Of a DNA stretch of 64,000 nucleotides, positions 35,001-46,584 are shown piece after piece. The stretch comes from Metopolophium dirhodum. Its lineage: Eukaryota > Arthropoda > Insecta > Hemiptera > Aphididae. The DNA lies in NCBI RefSeq assembly GCF_019925205.1, contig NC_083560.1:58326270-58390269 (forward strand), in the 5' to 3' direction. Every line of letters starts with the position of its first letter. Position 1 is the first letter of the stretch. Made by a program: the position numbers and the translations under genes. The notes beneath the pieces were generated by a model that was not told the origin of the DNA, ran no database searches, and saw only the letters and a program-made list of their open reading frames with translations.

Positions 35001-37968
35001 TTAAAAATGTTTTACATATATCATAATTAATTTTTTTGGCCACCTTTCTTGCGATAAAGCCGGAAATATAGTCTGGATAAATGGAGATAATTTTAAATAA
35101 GTTTCAATATAATTGTGATCATGATCATCACTTTGTGTAAATTCTAAATTTTCATTACATTCATCATCATCTAAAAGTATAGAATCAGATTCAGATATAG
35201 TTGTATTTTTCAACATAGATTCTGGAAGGCAGTTGCCATATTGTGAACCATTCACATGATGATGAACCAATAGTTTTTTATAAGAAATTTTAACTCTTTA
35301 CAGGAATGATTGTTATTATATCCTCCCCTTGACCTTATTGAACTAAAAATGTTTCAAGATGAACTTGGGAGAGCTTACAGGAAAGAATATATTCAATATC
35401 ATACTTTTTATTTTTTAAAAATGTGTAGTAGTTAATAAGATTTTTCAAACCCCAGACAATACCTACAAAGCCAGTTTTCCTGAGTGATTCAACAACTTTT
35501 TGACCGCTAGATAGCATTAGGCTATGGACATATTTTTCAAACTTGTTTATGAAATCTAAGTATCTATCAAACGTTGATAGACTTAGTGCTAAATTGAAAG
35601 GAGATTAAGAATATTCGGTGCGACAGTTTAAAATATCAAATCGATTATTCCTGATCATACAGAATTCGGCTGTTGATTTTACATTAGTGAATATTCTGAG
35701 TCCAAGGTCTCACAAAATGTTAATGCACAGCTTACACTACTACTGAGAACTTGTGAGGCAAGCTTTACATTCATTTTTTCATTATAATAGTAAATATGTT
35801 TTATTCTTTATTATAAATATTTTTAATATGATCTTATTTAATTTCCTTATTATTTTCCCCAATTAATACTTTTTTGTCACCTAATGTATTACAAATAAGT
35901 TTAATCATATGACACGGATCATAAAATAAGAACACGGGTTCTTTTAATACAGGATGTGGAAAGAAAAATCGAGGGTTATTTATATAAGTTAGCTCCCAAT
36001 TTAGTGCACATACTTAAGTTAGTGTGTGCTCCATCAAAAGTCATGGAATTTACTATTACACCAGTATCATGTAGTAATTCTAAACATATTTTAACTAAAT
36101 TTGCAAGTTCACTTGAATTTAAGCCCTTAACAAAAAAATACCCAAGTGGAAGTTTCCAATTACCATTTATTGAAACAATTGAAAATACTAGAGCACTTGT
36201 GGCATGATTAACATTATCTCCAACTAAGTCAGCCCCAGATCCCATATCAACCAGTCCATGGAATGCTTAACCATCAAATTCAACTTTATCTTTTATAGAC
36301 ATTTCATCTAATACCAAATTTCCAATGACAGTTTTATATTCTCCTACTTTAAGTTTTAAAGTATTAAATGTTTCTTTTGTGAATCCAGATTCCCCATTTA
36401 TTACATAATACCACTTATTTAATGTTCTGGGATGCGGAAGAACGTTTAAAAATTGTTTCCGTACAAAATTGTAGGCTTTACTCGAGTAATACTGTAAAGA
36501 AATAGCAAAATTTTTCAATTCATTTAAAAATGCAATTTTCTTTCAACAATTTCACAAAGACTTTCAGAACCCATAGACTAAAAACATTAGTACAATATAA
36601 TTGTATTAAGTTATAACTTTATAAGTATAATGAAAAGGTTATATAAATTAATATATCATATTATATCATACACATTAAACTAAGACACTAAGTAGTTTAA
36701 GTAGTACTATATTTTATTAGTATTAGTATAACATAAGTTTATTATACAGATAGTAAAAAAGTAGGTATATTAGACTTAATTTTATACTTCTACTAATAAA
36801 TCAAATACAAATACAAATATAATTGTATTAATAGTTATAAGTATAATAAAATTAAAAAGAACAGAAAGAAATTTATCATTTGTTAAAAAAAGATAGGTAC
36901 AATGAAAAACTTAAAAAAAATCATAATTTACAAAAGAAAAACAAACGATTTACAACAAAAGTGAAAACATTAAAAGATTTAATGAATGTTTTAGGAAATA
37001 AAAATCTTATATCAGAAAATACTTCTACATTGTTACAATTAGTAAATTATATTAATTATTTATATTTGATTTATTAGTAGACGTTTAAAATTAAGTCTAA
37101 AATACTTACTTATTTTACTATATTTTTTTTAGACATAAGTTTATTATACATTATATTAATTTACTAGTAACAATGTAAAAACATTTTTATTTTCTAAAAC
37201 TCTCATTAAATCTTTTAATGTTTTCACTTTTGTGGTAAGTCGTTTGTTTTTCTTTTGTAAATTATGATTATTTTTAAGTTTTTCATTGTATCTTTTTTTA
37301 ACAAATGATAAATTTCTTTCTGTTCTTCTAGGTGTTTTAAAATTTTCAACAGATAAGTCATTAATATATCTAGGGCGCAATTTGATTTTTTTAGAAGTTG
37401 ATGTAGGTGATGTTTTGAAAATATAGGTATACATTTACAATATATGTGTTTAGTAAATAAAATAACAGTTATATACTTACATCAGTTATATTTTGAATTA
37501 TTTCCTCTGGTAAAACATGGTTTGATATATTTACAGGTAATTCAGTATTTAATTTATTATCCTCTGAATGATCCTCTGTAATATTATCAAAAGATAATTT
37601 TTTTTTGCACCCACTCGGGCTATAACAAATGTGTATCTAAATTAAATATACAATAAAACAGCTACACAAATTACTTACGCAACAAATGGTACAGCTTTTT
37701 TGATAAATATCCGCTTTCATTAAAACTTTTGTTGGTAAAATGTTTATCGCAAATTCTATGTGATGGCAAAGTTATTAATACAACATGCATCTAACCAAAA
37801 TCTTTTCAATATTTCATCTTTAGGAAATCTGTTATAAACATGGTGATTGGTGGGTAGATTAATAATTGTTGTTACACATTTAAAATTCTTAATTATAAAA
37901 TAATTACTTGTATAAAGAGACATCTGAATCTGCCGTGTAACCAATTTTACAAATACAACATTCATAGC
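35001..37968 (-). pseudogene. P-element/THAP9-like transposase pseudogene
   Basis: Minus-strand order: a THAP-type start MGYECCICKIGY (37968), an intron of about 90 nt, then RFPKDEILKRFWLDAC and a CDKHFTNKSFNESG-like piece (C2CH THAP finger, DNA binding); a Lys/Asn-rich coiled coil (37156-37434); then FAISLQYYSSKAYNFVRKQF, LPHPRTLNKWYYVI and LVLDEMSIKDKVEFDG (36267-36518). After an in-frame stop at 36267-36269 come AFHGLVDMGSGADL, NGNWKLPLGYFFVKG and VNSMTFDGAHTNLSMC (35976-36245). Residual pieces reach 35001. LPHPxTxxKWY, LDEMxIK and WKxPxGYF are diagnostic of P-type transposases. Frameshifts in the THAP exon and several stops show it is inactive. The coiled-coil exon also exists as an inverted duplicate at 36853-37080. 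Confidence 0.87.
36853..37330. repeat. Inverted duplication of the coiled-coil exon inside the P element
   Basis: Positions 36853-37080 on the plus strand encode nearly the same peptide (YNEKLKKNHNLQKKNKR) as 37150-37330 on the minus strand (YNEKLKNNHNLQKKNKR). The two halves form a head-to-head inverted repeat of about 200 bp with a short spacer. Confidence 0.85.
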
Positions 37969-38114
37969 CCATTTTGATAAATAATAAATAACGTAATATA
38001 GAACTATAGAAGAAACTGTATTAGGTATAGTTCGTGAAATGTAGGAACAAATAACAATCTTTTAAATTGTTACATTAAAACATGTACCTATCATGTACCC
38101 GCATTGATAATACA

Positions 38115-38155
38115 CAACAATAATAATAATAATAATAATAATAATTAATAATTAT
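38115..38155 (+). repeat. (AAT)n microsatellite
   Basis: About ten AAT/ATA units in a row lie in the 5' part of the P element. Confidence 0.85.
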
Positions 38156-38254
38156 TATCGTGCAGTCACAAGTCACACAAGAAGAGCGCCCTCTATCGAT
38201 GACCGCTCTTGGTTTATGAATGGCCAGTCTATTAGTATATTAAGGTCTATGGTT

Positions 38255-39100
38255 CTGAGCCACAACTTCTAACTGTGGCTCATTGGTGGTACAGATCGGC
38301 GTTGACTCGGCGGCTCACTTGCGATGCGTATTGACCATGAACTAAGTTTATCTAAGTGCATGGTATTGTCAGGTGGCTCGACTGTGTGAATATAAGCGGC
38401 GGCTCACTTACGATGCGTTTTTACGGTGGTCCGGCGACACGATTTGAATAGAAACTGTGAGGGCGACTACAACTGGCTGTCAACGATTGACTTGTCGGTA
38501 TCGTCACAGCTCGGAGTCGTGGGACGAGTATGTAAGCGTCTATGTATTACACAGCTTTCAGACCGTCTAGCTCGCTTCAGCCTTGGGGAATCGTTGTATT
38601 TGGCTCGCTTGGTACGACCATGTATAACGGCTTTTAAAGACCGCCTGGTTCGTACTGCGCTTACCACAACGGAGAGGAGATGTGTGCCTTGGCGAGCGGC
38701 CGTTTATATCATGTTTCAGCCGTGGGGATAGGTGTTTTTGTATGACTCCCCGTTTGTGAAACATCTTTTATTGTGTGGAAGTCTGGTGTTCTTCGTTAAT
38801 TTGTTAGATACAAATGATATCGTTCTGATTACGAATCTGGAGACTGCCCGAGACTGGTGGTTAATTAGTGATAAACTGATAAATCAAATACCGGCGGACG
38901 GTGGGTCGTTGAAATACTAGTACGCCCATCTGTATTGTGTGTTTGTACTGTGTTTTGACCGTTCCGACAATATTTGATATGTGACGTACGCGAGAGCGCG
39001 CGTCGAGTGAGCGGATTGTTGCTGACGTAGTAACTGGACAGTAGAGCTCGCCACATAATTGGTAGCTCATTTAACGTAGTCTCGTTACAACAGTTGTGAA
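38255..39100. other. GC-richer block of unknown origin inside the P element
   Basis: The base composition is visibly more balanced than anywhere else in the window and many CpG dinucleotides are present (for example GTACGCGAGAGCGCGCGTCG near 38985). Two GGCGGCTCACTTRCGATGCG motifs repeat at about 38308 and 38399. Short open frames exist on both strands but none resembles a protein. It could be a solo LTR, a captured host promoter, or the native promoter of the element. Confidence 0.5.
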
Positions 39101-39109
39101 CAGATTTGT

Positions 39110-39253
39110 GGGACAAAATAATTTGTTTTACAAAGGGGAGTAGCTGGGATTACATTTCTGCCCCCAACTTTCAAAGTTGAATAACTTTGGAAGGGGTTAA
39201 GCACAAATAAATAGAGATGATTTTATATCGAAATTCCAAAGTGGGGGGACTAA
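39110..39253 (-). repeat. Right terminal inverted repeat of the P element
   Basis: It pairs with 34292-34449. Confidence 0.8.
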
Positions 39254-40613
39254 GCAATTTACTGTAGAGAAAAATCATGTTAAAATAGTTGTGATCATTT
39301 TATTTCTTAATCTGTTACTGTTTCACTCATATTAAAATATAATACATAAACATAGGTATATTTGAAATTATTGTTAATATACAGACTTTAACAGAAAGAC
39401 GTACCAAGTGAAATAACTTTTGTTCTAATCAATATTTTTAATTTTTTTTATATATAATGTAGTCTTTTGGATTACAAGTATAATATGAAAAAAAATTATT
39501 TTAAAATAAAAAAATAAAAATAGCCAATTTGTAAGTCTAATAAATTATAAAAACAATTTTAATGGTAAAAACATTTATCTAAGTCAAGAAATATAGGACG
39601 TAATAACTCAAAATATTTTTTTTACAATTTTTGTCATACGCGTTAAAATAGCATCATTTTTTTCAGATCTTCCTGTTACACCCTGATATGCAGTGTTAAG
39701 GGTCTGGTGGTATGCGTATTCTTTACAATTTGTGCACCTCAAAATATATAGGTTTATCTAATTCAAGTTAAAATTCCATAAGCCACCTTATTTAGTATTT
39801 TCGGGATTGATGTAGTGCGTATATACTATATGTTGAAAACATAGGTTATGGAAATGTACAATAATTATTATTGTTACAATTAAAGTACCTAACCTACCTA
39901 CAAAACACTATTTTGTAATATACATTTTTTTTTTACTTCAAAGTCAACTGCTTGTTAACGATGCATTGGACTTTGGTTAACTATAAATATTAATCAAACA
40001 TCAGTTTAGATAATATGCATAATAGCTTATCGTAAATAGATATATTATTTTTCTTTAACTGTACCTACCTATTTTATTATTTCTATATTATATTATATAT
40101 TATAGTAACACCGGATACAGAGGCTATTATATCATTATCTTATCTGTTTACTGATTACTCTGGTCAGCAACTAGCAAGTGTATGGCGCGTAGATGTCGTA
40201 TGGGTTTGAACTCTTGGGATGTTTAAGTAGGTAGGTATTACCAATTGTTGTGAAATAAACATATCCAAATTTCTAATAAGTTCTGAGAATCCTGAATCTG
40301 TGAGTCCATAACAACAACAATTTACCTATAAAATATTATAAACTAAGTAGGTATAATCTAACATTCATTTTAAGCTGTCCATATTATTATAATCATGCTG
40401 ATTAATTCATTTATACTATTTAAATATAGTATAAATTACAATACCTGATAATTTTTATATTTTTTAGTCATAACTAATGTATATAGATTATAGGTACAAT
40501 TAAAAGTCTAGTGAACCATGGTGCTGATTTTTCCTATTTGCACCACTGCACGTTTAAAATCTACTTACATAATATTATAATAATTAATAACTAAGTAGGT
40601 ACATGAAACTTAT
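39254..40613. other. Non-coding DNA with a broken GGGTGTAACGGGAAGA repeat
   Basis: Positions 39510-39690 resemble 17472-17960 and end with CTTCCTGTTACACCC. No gene is visible. Confidence 0.4.
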
Positions 40614-40621
40614 AGTGACTT

Positions 40622-41336
40622 CGTAGGCGTGCGCAGACTTTTTCGCAGGGTATGTCGCTATTTTTAAACATACCTAGGTCAATACAAAAAATAACTCCCC
40701 AAAAACTCTTAATAGGTACAAATAACTTGCCACATAATGCGAAAAGAAATTAACATGCATTTTATTTAGCGTATTTATTTGTTTTACATATTTTAATTTG
40801 AAAAATGTATACTGTGATTTCATTTCAATAAAGTAACAGTATAGAAATCTACAGACATTTGATCATATTATAATAATATAATAATGACAAAAAATGATAG
40901 TCTAATTAATTGAAATTCTTTTATTTTTGATAGTTGTAGGTAGTATGTAAATAAGCAATACCACAGGGGCCCGAATGTTCTGGTGACAAATCCGCAATTC
41001 TCACGGAGATGGTGGATTTTGATTTCAACAATATTATCATGATTCATGAGTTAGCAATCTATTTTATTATTTATAGATACCTGTGGAGATTATGAAAATA
41101 TAATTATGAAATCTAATTAATATTTGATTTCGTCCCAACTCCCAGTATTTTATTATAAGAAAATAATATAAAAAAATAATCAAAATATTTAAATTTTTGA
41201 ACTAAGATACTATGAACTATCTTAGTTCATGGTTCTAATTTATAATCAAAACATTTACAACTAAAAACTATATGGTTATGATAACTCTGCAGGAGATGCC
41301 ATGGCATACCCGGCATCCTCCCTGCGCACGCCTATA
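40622..41336. mobile_element. hAT-type element (715 bp), ends CATAGGCGTGCGCAG
   Basis: The left end CGTAGGCGTGCGCAG and the inverted right end TATAGGCGTGCGCAG are flanked by 8-mers AGTGACTT (40614-40621) and AGTGGCTT (41337-41344), which differ at one base. No coding capacity is seen. A related terminus occurs at 22039. Confidence 0.75.
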
Positions 41337-41344
41337 AGTGGCTT

Positions 41345-42788
41345 TACCTATTTGTTAAATTTAAACAAACTAATATTTATATTTATATTAACATAATATA
41401 CATACATCTTGGATATGTATGCAAGGGTCTTGTAAGTTGTTGCACAGGCGTACATTAGATAAAAATGTGTTGAAAATACAGTCACAAGTTTTTTTTATAA
41501 ACATTTACAAATTTATTACAAAATGTATTAAAATAAGGAAAATTTGTAATTTTTGTAGGTATATAATCATAGTTTGGAATTCATAAAAATGTTATTTTAT
41601 AATCTAATGATTGAACATTTCACATTAGTTAATTAATGGAAATTAAACTATCCGTGAGACGAGGAGACGAGACCACTCGAATGGAAAGGTCTTCTATACT
41701 CCTGTAGAGATACCTCCCGACACTACGGTTATTCAGTGTCGTCAAGGACCAATGTTATTACTATTGTCTATTTGTCATTTGACATTTGTAAGAATCGTAC
41801 AAAAATACGTCCAAAATCGATATAAGGTCAGGGGCCCATGTGAATCGTCACCTGTCACAGGGCTGCCACTCTACGTCACTACCATTTCCAGCGTTTGTAT
41901 CTGCTTTTGCTGGACGCCGTGAGCGATCACGTCGTCTTTTTGCAACCGTTCATATAGTGCGACACGATCACCTCATGTTCCTTTTTTTTAGTAAAACACA
42001 ATTCCGTATGGACCTTATCAGCAAACGGAATTGTGCAAATTTTAAGGCACACACCTAACCTAAATCGATCAAAATCGAACGGAATCGTCTTCCCAAAAAG
42101 GTAAAACGAACCGAATCGTGCTTTACCGCTTTTATTTTATTCCGAAACAGGATCGAGCAAGTGTCCTCGTGACGGCGTGTTTTTTCTTTATTTTTTTGCA
42201 TAGAAAATAGACATATAATAGAATACATACATATTATAATTATATGTCTATGGTTTTTTGTTACTACATGCAGCGTATCTGAGGTTAGGACCCGGTTTCA
42301 ATGAGAGATTTGGACGTGATTTTAAGGAGCCAATGTATGTTATTTTTGTTTATGTGTTTGATAGTTGATTTAACCATATATTTACGTGTACGGTAGGTTT
42401 CGTGCTATTACAGATCGGCAGATGCATAGTTACGTTTTATAGCGGGTGATCCATTCAACGTATGACATTTAATATTTCAAACACTATTAACGTTTTGGAA
42501 AAAATTGTTTTTACTTAATTTTAAGTATTTAACATTTTTCTTTTAAATTTACATTTTGTGTTAATTCAAATAAAAAAGGCAAGTTATCATTCAAAAGAGC
42601 AAAACACTTAACAAATTATAACGATAAGAATATTATTTATTTCAAAAAATGTTGTTTTGTAATGACTTAAAATATGCTGTGAAAGAAATATTTTCTAAAA
42701 CGTTTTGCTTTCTAAGATCATTAGATAAATTTTATTTAGTAAGAATTAATTATAAGGTTTAACAAAAATGAGAATTTATTGGTACATG
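41345..42788. other. Non-coding stretch, somewhat less AT-rich at 41650-42450
   Basis: I found no protein-like frame or splice structure. Short repeats of AATCG (ATCGATCAAAATCGAACGG) occur around 42060-42120. No assignment. Confidence 0.35.
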
Positions 42789-42796
42789 GTACTATG

Positions 42797-43694
42797 CAGT
42801 GTTGGGAAAGTTCCTTTTAAAAAGGAACTCGTTCCCGTTCCTCGTTCCTACTGTAAGAAAGGAACTCGTTCCCGTTCTTCTTTCCTGTCCCGAAAAAAGA
42901 ACGCGTTCCCGTTCCTTCATGTTCCTTTTTTTGCAATTTGAGTGGTGGTCAATGGTGTATTTTGCGAACAATTTTTAAGTCAGAAATAATCGAACCGAGA
43001 GAGTTAACCGATTATTTCTGACTTAAAAATTTTTCGCAAAAAACACCATTGACCACCACTGAAATCGGTTAACTCACTCCTTTCTAGGAGCACCGATTTT
43101 TAACAAAAATGATTTGTCTTAGATTTTTTTTGTTATAATTCAAAAGTTGTATAGCGTAGACTTGAAACTTTATATATATACATTCATATTGCATAATTGC
43201 ATAATATTATACATGTATATTACTATAGTAGTATAGTATACAGTGTATAGTGTGTACTATACACGATACACCACACATAGAGACATGCTATAGGTTATAG
43301 TCTTATAGCCCATAGGAGTATAGGACATAGTATGATACAACAATCTGTTTTTTTTTTTAATTCAATTTATTTGAAAAAATATTTTTATACTGACATTTTG
43401 TTTTGTTTGAGAAGAACTAATTTGGCGCGCGGAACCGGAAACGACCTGGAACACGACACGCAGTCGACCGACGGCGTCGCGGCTCAGTTTTGGCGCGGAA
43501 ACACACTATATGCGCTTCATAAAATATACTGTGGCACTCAACGTGTTAAAAATTTTTCATTATTTGAGGAACGGAAATTTTCGTTCAAGTTCCTTCAAAA
43601 TAGGAACTCGTTCCCGTTCCTCGTTCCTATATTTTAAATGGAACGCGTTCCGAGCTTCGTTCCTATAAAAGGAACGCGTTCCTTCCCAACACTG
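42797..43694. mobile_element. hAT-type element (898 bp), ends CAGTGTTGGGAA, with nested palindrome
   Basis: The ends CAGTGTTGGGAA and TTCCCAACACTG are flanked by identical 8-mers GTACTATG (42789-42796 and 43695-43702). Subterminal arrays of GGAACTCGTTCCCGTTCC occur at both ends, probably transposase binding sites. A 120-bp near-perfect palindrome lies at 42941-43060. There is no transposase. A degraded relative occupies 59320-59915. Confidence 0.92.
42941..43060. repeat. 120-bp palindrome inside the hAT element
   Basis: The outer arms AGTGGTGGTCAATGGTGT and their complement pair almost perfectly, and inner arms TAAGTCAGAAATAATCG continue the stem to a small loop. It could be a separate foldback insertion. 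Confidence 0.85.
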
Positions 43695-43702
43695 GTACTA
43701 TG

Positions 43703-44179
43703 GTAGGTACCTAAATGAAAAGGTAATTTCAATTCATAAAGACGTAAACTCCCATATCATTATTACCGTTTGATGAACTAACAAGTATTTTCTAAGTAGG
43801 ATATATTTTTCCAAAATGTAATATGTTGAAATAAATGTATATCTATTTATCTAGTAAATTATTATTAAACCAGGACTTTGTTTTATTTATATATTGTTCT
43901 AATTTTGTGTGTATTTGTATTATTATATTATTGTTATATCTATTAAATTTAAACTTAATCTGTTAATTTAAAATTGCCGTTTGGCGTTTATATATTATAA
44001 ATAAATAAATAAATAAATATTGATATTTGAATTTAAGAATAGTGAATCAATCGTTTTTTTCTTGATTAAAATATCCGTAATAAAGTATTAGGTCAATCCT
44101 GGCACCTGAGATACAGACAATTGGTCATATGAAATTGTATGCCGGCCCATATCCTTGTAATTTATAATATTAATGCAAC
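43703..44179. other. AT-rich non-coding DNA with (AAAT)n
   Basis: An ATAAATAAATAAATAAATAA run lies near 43998. No gene was seen. Confidence 0.4.
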
Positions 44180-44345
44180 TTACTGCATGCTATAATAAAC
44201 TATAATAACAATATAAAATATCTAGACTGATAAACTGTCTCCGCTCAGAATCGTTTTTCGTATACAATGATATGATATCATTGAATTCAAATTTAATACA
44301 ATCAATTTTAGAGTGACCCGCTTGTAACCTACTGTACAGCAGAGT
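44180..44345 (-). mobile_element. Right end of a GTGGGTAAGTGG-family element, truncated
   Basis: The CAATGATATGATATCATTG region, a TCCGCTCAGAATCGTTTTTC block and CTACTGTACAGCAGAG match the right arm at 4080-4310. The outermost bases are lost after CAGCAGAG. Confidence 0.7.
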
Positions 44346-44509
44346 ACCTATACATTTTAATATAAATAATTATAACATAAATGCGTTTTTATTTATTTTC
44401 TAATATAATATCATGAATCATGATAATACATCAGTATAGTATTAGCAACCATATTCTACAAGATTCCACATATTAATATTATTGTATACATATATTAATA
44501 TAACTCATT

Positions 44510-45463
44510 AGATCTGGAAACTGATATTCTAAATAATGAAGACTGTATTACTCAAATTAATGTATTTTATATGGCGTTAGAAGTTGAGACTGATCCTAAT
44601 GCAGAAATGTATAGTGATATGGCTGAATTAAATAATTTACCTACTGTTAAAGATAAATGATAGTATTAAATTAATTTATATAATTAAATAATATTTATCA
44701 ATTATTATTTAATATTTTTTATAGTTAAAATAATGATTTAAATTTTAGAAATAGAAACTGATGATGGAAGTTCAACAGAAAATGTAGTAAAGGTGAAAAG
44801 AAAACTGAAGTATGAAGAAGGTGACGAACTAGAATGGCTAAAAAATAAAATAAAATACTTAGAATGCAGGGTAAAGACTATAAAGGCCTGAAAAAAAATG
44901 AAAAGGGTAAATTCTCATTTACAGAAAGTAGATCTGCAAGAGAGTTAGGAAAAAGATGTGATTCTACTTTTTGTAAAAAAAATTCAAGTTCCAGAAAATG
45001 TTTTTTCATTAAAGATAAAGATCGACAAATACTGTTTTCCACATTTTGGAACATTATGACTTGGAGTGATAGGAGAACTTATGTATCAACATTATGTCAT
45101 TTACAGCTCACTACAGTTAACAAAACTGGTACAAATAATTCTCGGAGATGTAGTACATTTAAATATTTTTTAAAAATAAACAATGAGCCCTTGCAAGTCT
45201 GCAAAAATATGTTTCTTCAAACACTTGGACTAAAAGAGTGGTCAGTTAGGAACTGGGTATTAAAGTCTTCTTCAGGTTCTGGAATAAATGTTAGTCCTGA
45301 TTATGATAAAAAAACAAAGAAAGTTGGTAGAAAAATTATTACAAATAAAGAAATGACAACTTTTTTTGATAATTTACCTGCACTACCATCACATTACTGC
45401 CGATCAAATTCAAACAAAATGGTATTTAGAATCATTTTATTTAATGTTTTAACCAAGTTTTAA
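44510..45463 (+). pseudogene. Transposon-derived protein fragment, family unassigned
   Basis: Two small upstream pieces (LETDILNNEDCITQINVF, 44513-44660; EIETDDGSSTENVVKVKRKL, from 44747) precede a frameshift near 44862. The main frame 44864-45463 follows: MQGKDYKGLKKNEKGKFSF, then RSARELGKRCDSTFCKKNSS, DRQILFSTFWNIMTWSDRRT, VCKNMFLQTLGL and LPALPSHYCRSNSNK. This pattern (paired Cys, R..IF..FW, F..TL, P..SHYCR) is, to my knowledge, the N-terminal half of a transposon-borne protein common in aphids and other invertebrates. The catalytic half that should follow SHYCR is missing. Confidence 0.6.
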
Positions 45464-45584
45464 CAATTCTATTAGTAGTTTTTTTTATAATTTTATGCAA
45501 TTTGTATTTTTTATAATATTACATTGTAATGTTGAATAATATTTCTATGAGTTATTATAAATAAAAAGATTTTAATGTTTAATC

Positions 45585-45710
45585 AAAAACTCGTAAGTAA
45601 AATGTACTTAAAATCAAAACCTCCTAAGTAAAATTAACTAATTACAAGAACTCGTAAGTCAAGTTTTTTAAAAATTAAAAACTCGTAAGTCAAATTATTT
45701 ACACAATTAT
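45585..45710 (+). repeat. Spaced ACTCGTAAGT repeats (4 copies)
   Basis: AAACTCGTAAGT-like motifs recur at roughly 30-nt spacing downstream of the truncated transposon ORF, with variant CCTCCTAAGT. They are perhaps subterminal binding sites of that element. Confidence 0.6.
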
Positions 45711-46584
45711 ATTAAAATTTTAATTTTTTTGTCTTTCAACAATGTGGAGTAATCATGAAAGGAGTATAAATTTATAACAGTTTATAATTGTCAAATATTA
45801 ATACGTTTCACAGTTTTTCGCTTCTCCTGAACAATTTGATAAAAGTGACTTAAGAGGTTTTGCTGTGTAGCCGACGATAAGTTACACATCCATCACAGTA
45901 ACCTACCCAATGACGAGATACAATCAACTCCTAGTTCCTACTATATAGCAGAACGACTTCCACAGTTTTTTTATTGTAAGTATAAGTATATAGATATTAG
46001 GCTATTATGTTCATTACGTAATATTAATATACACATATAGCACATGTTTATATTATATATGTTTCTTTTAAGGCGAGTTCTAATAACTATATGCCCGACC
46101 GTCACGCGTCGGAAAACCAGATAACAAATTGAACAATAAACTGCGCTTTTATGCTGGTTGGAGAGTATACACACACTAACGATAATTTACTATGTACACA
46201 TTGTACACACTTGTACGACTCGCACTACAAAACCTATAATATTGCCTATACTGAACCCCTTAAAAATTGTCCGTTTGTAATCCCCAAATAATTTTAAATA
46301 AACTAATGAAAATACCGATTTACATATTTTATGAAACGATTTTTCAACTTTATCAGCATATTCTATTAAAAATTAAAATTCTGATTTTAAATTTGGAGTG
46401 AAAACTCATCTTTTTTGGCATTTTGAAAACAAATAGGAAGATATACGCCAGTACCGACTGTCTACTACTAACAGGTAGGTACATTGTAAAGACTGATTAT
46501 CTATCGTGTACAAATAATAATGAAAAATAACATTTAAGTTGTTTTACAAAGATGTAAATATGTAATAATATGGATATTATAAAA

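Larger units (their letters stand above)
34292..39253 (-). mobile_element. P-element (THAP9-like) transposon with ~150-bp inverted ends
   Basis: Inverted termini lie at 34292-34449 and 39110-39253. Both share, going inward, TTGGAATTTC, a long block around CCCCTTCCAAAGTTATTCAA, CTCCCCTTTGTAAA and AAATTATTTTGTC. The outermost bases read TAAGTCCC and TTAGTCCC. A broken P-type transposase fills the minus strand (35001-37968). A GC-richer block of unknown origin lies between the transposase start and the right terminus. No 8-bp duplication is certain. Confidence 0.82.

Noticed and set aside
38115..38155. Tandem AAT units considered as part of a CRISPR-like array
   Set aside because: It is a simple trinucleotide microsatellite in a eukaryotic genome; there are no spacers.
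38426..39116. Several overlapping 60-100 codon frames on both strands in the GC-richer block
   Set aside because: Open frames are expected by chance in GC-richer DNA. None shows domain-like motifs, splice logic or family resemblance.
41840..42058. 72-codon frame in a less AT-rich stretch
   Set aside because: It has no family resemblance, no splice partners and no neighbours suggesting a gene.
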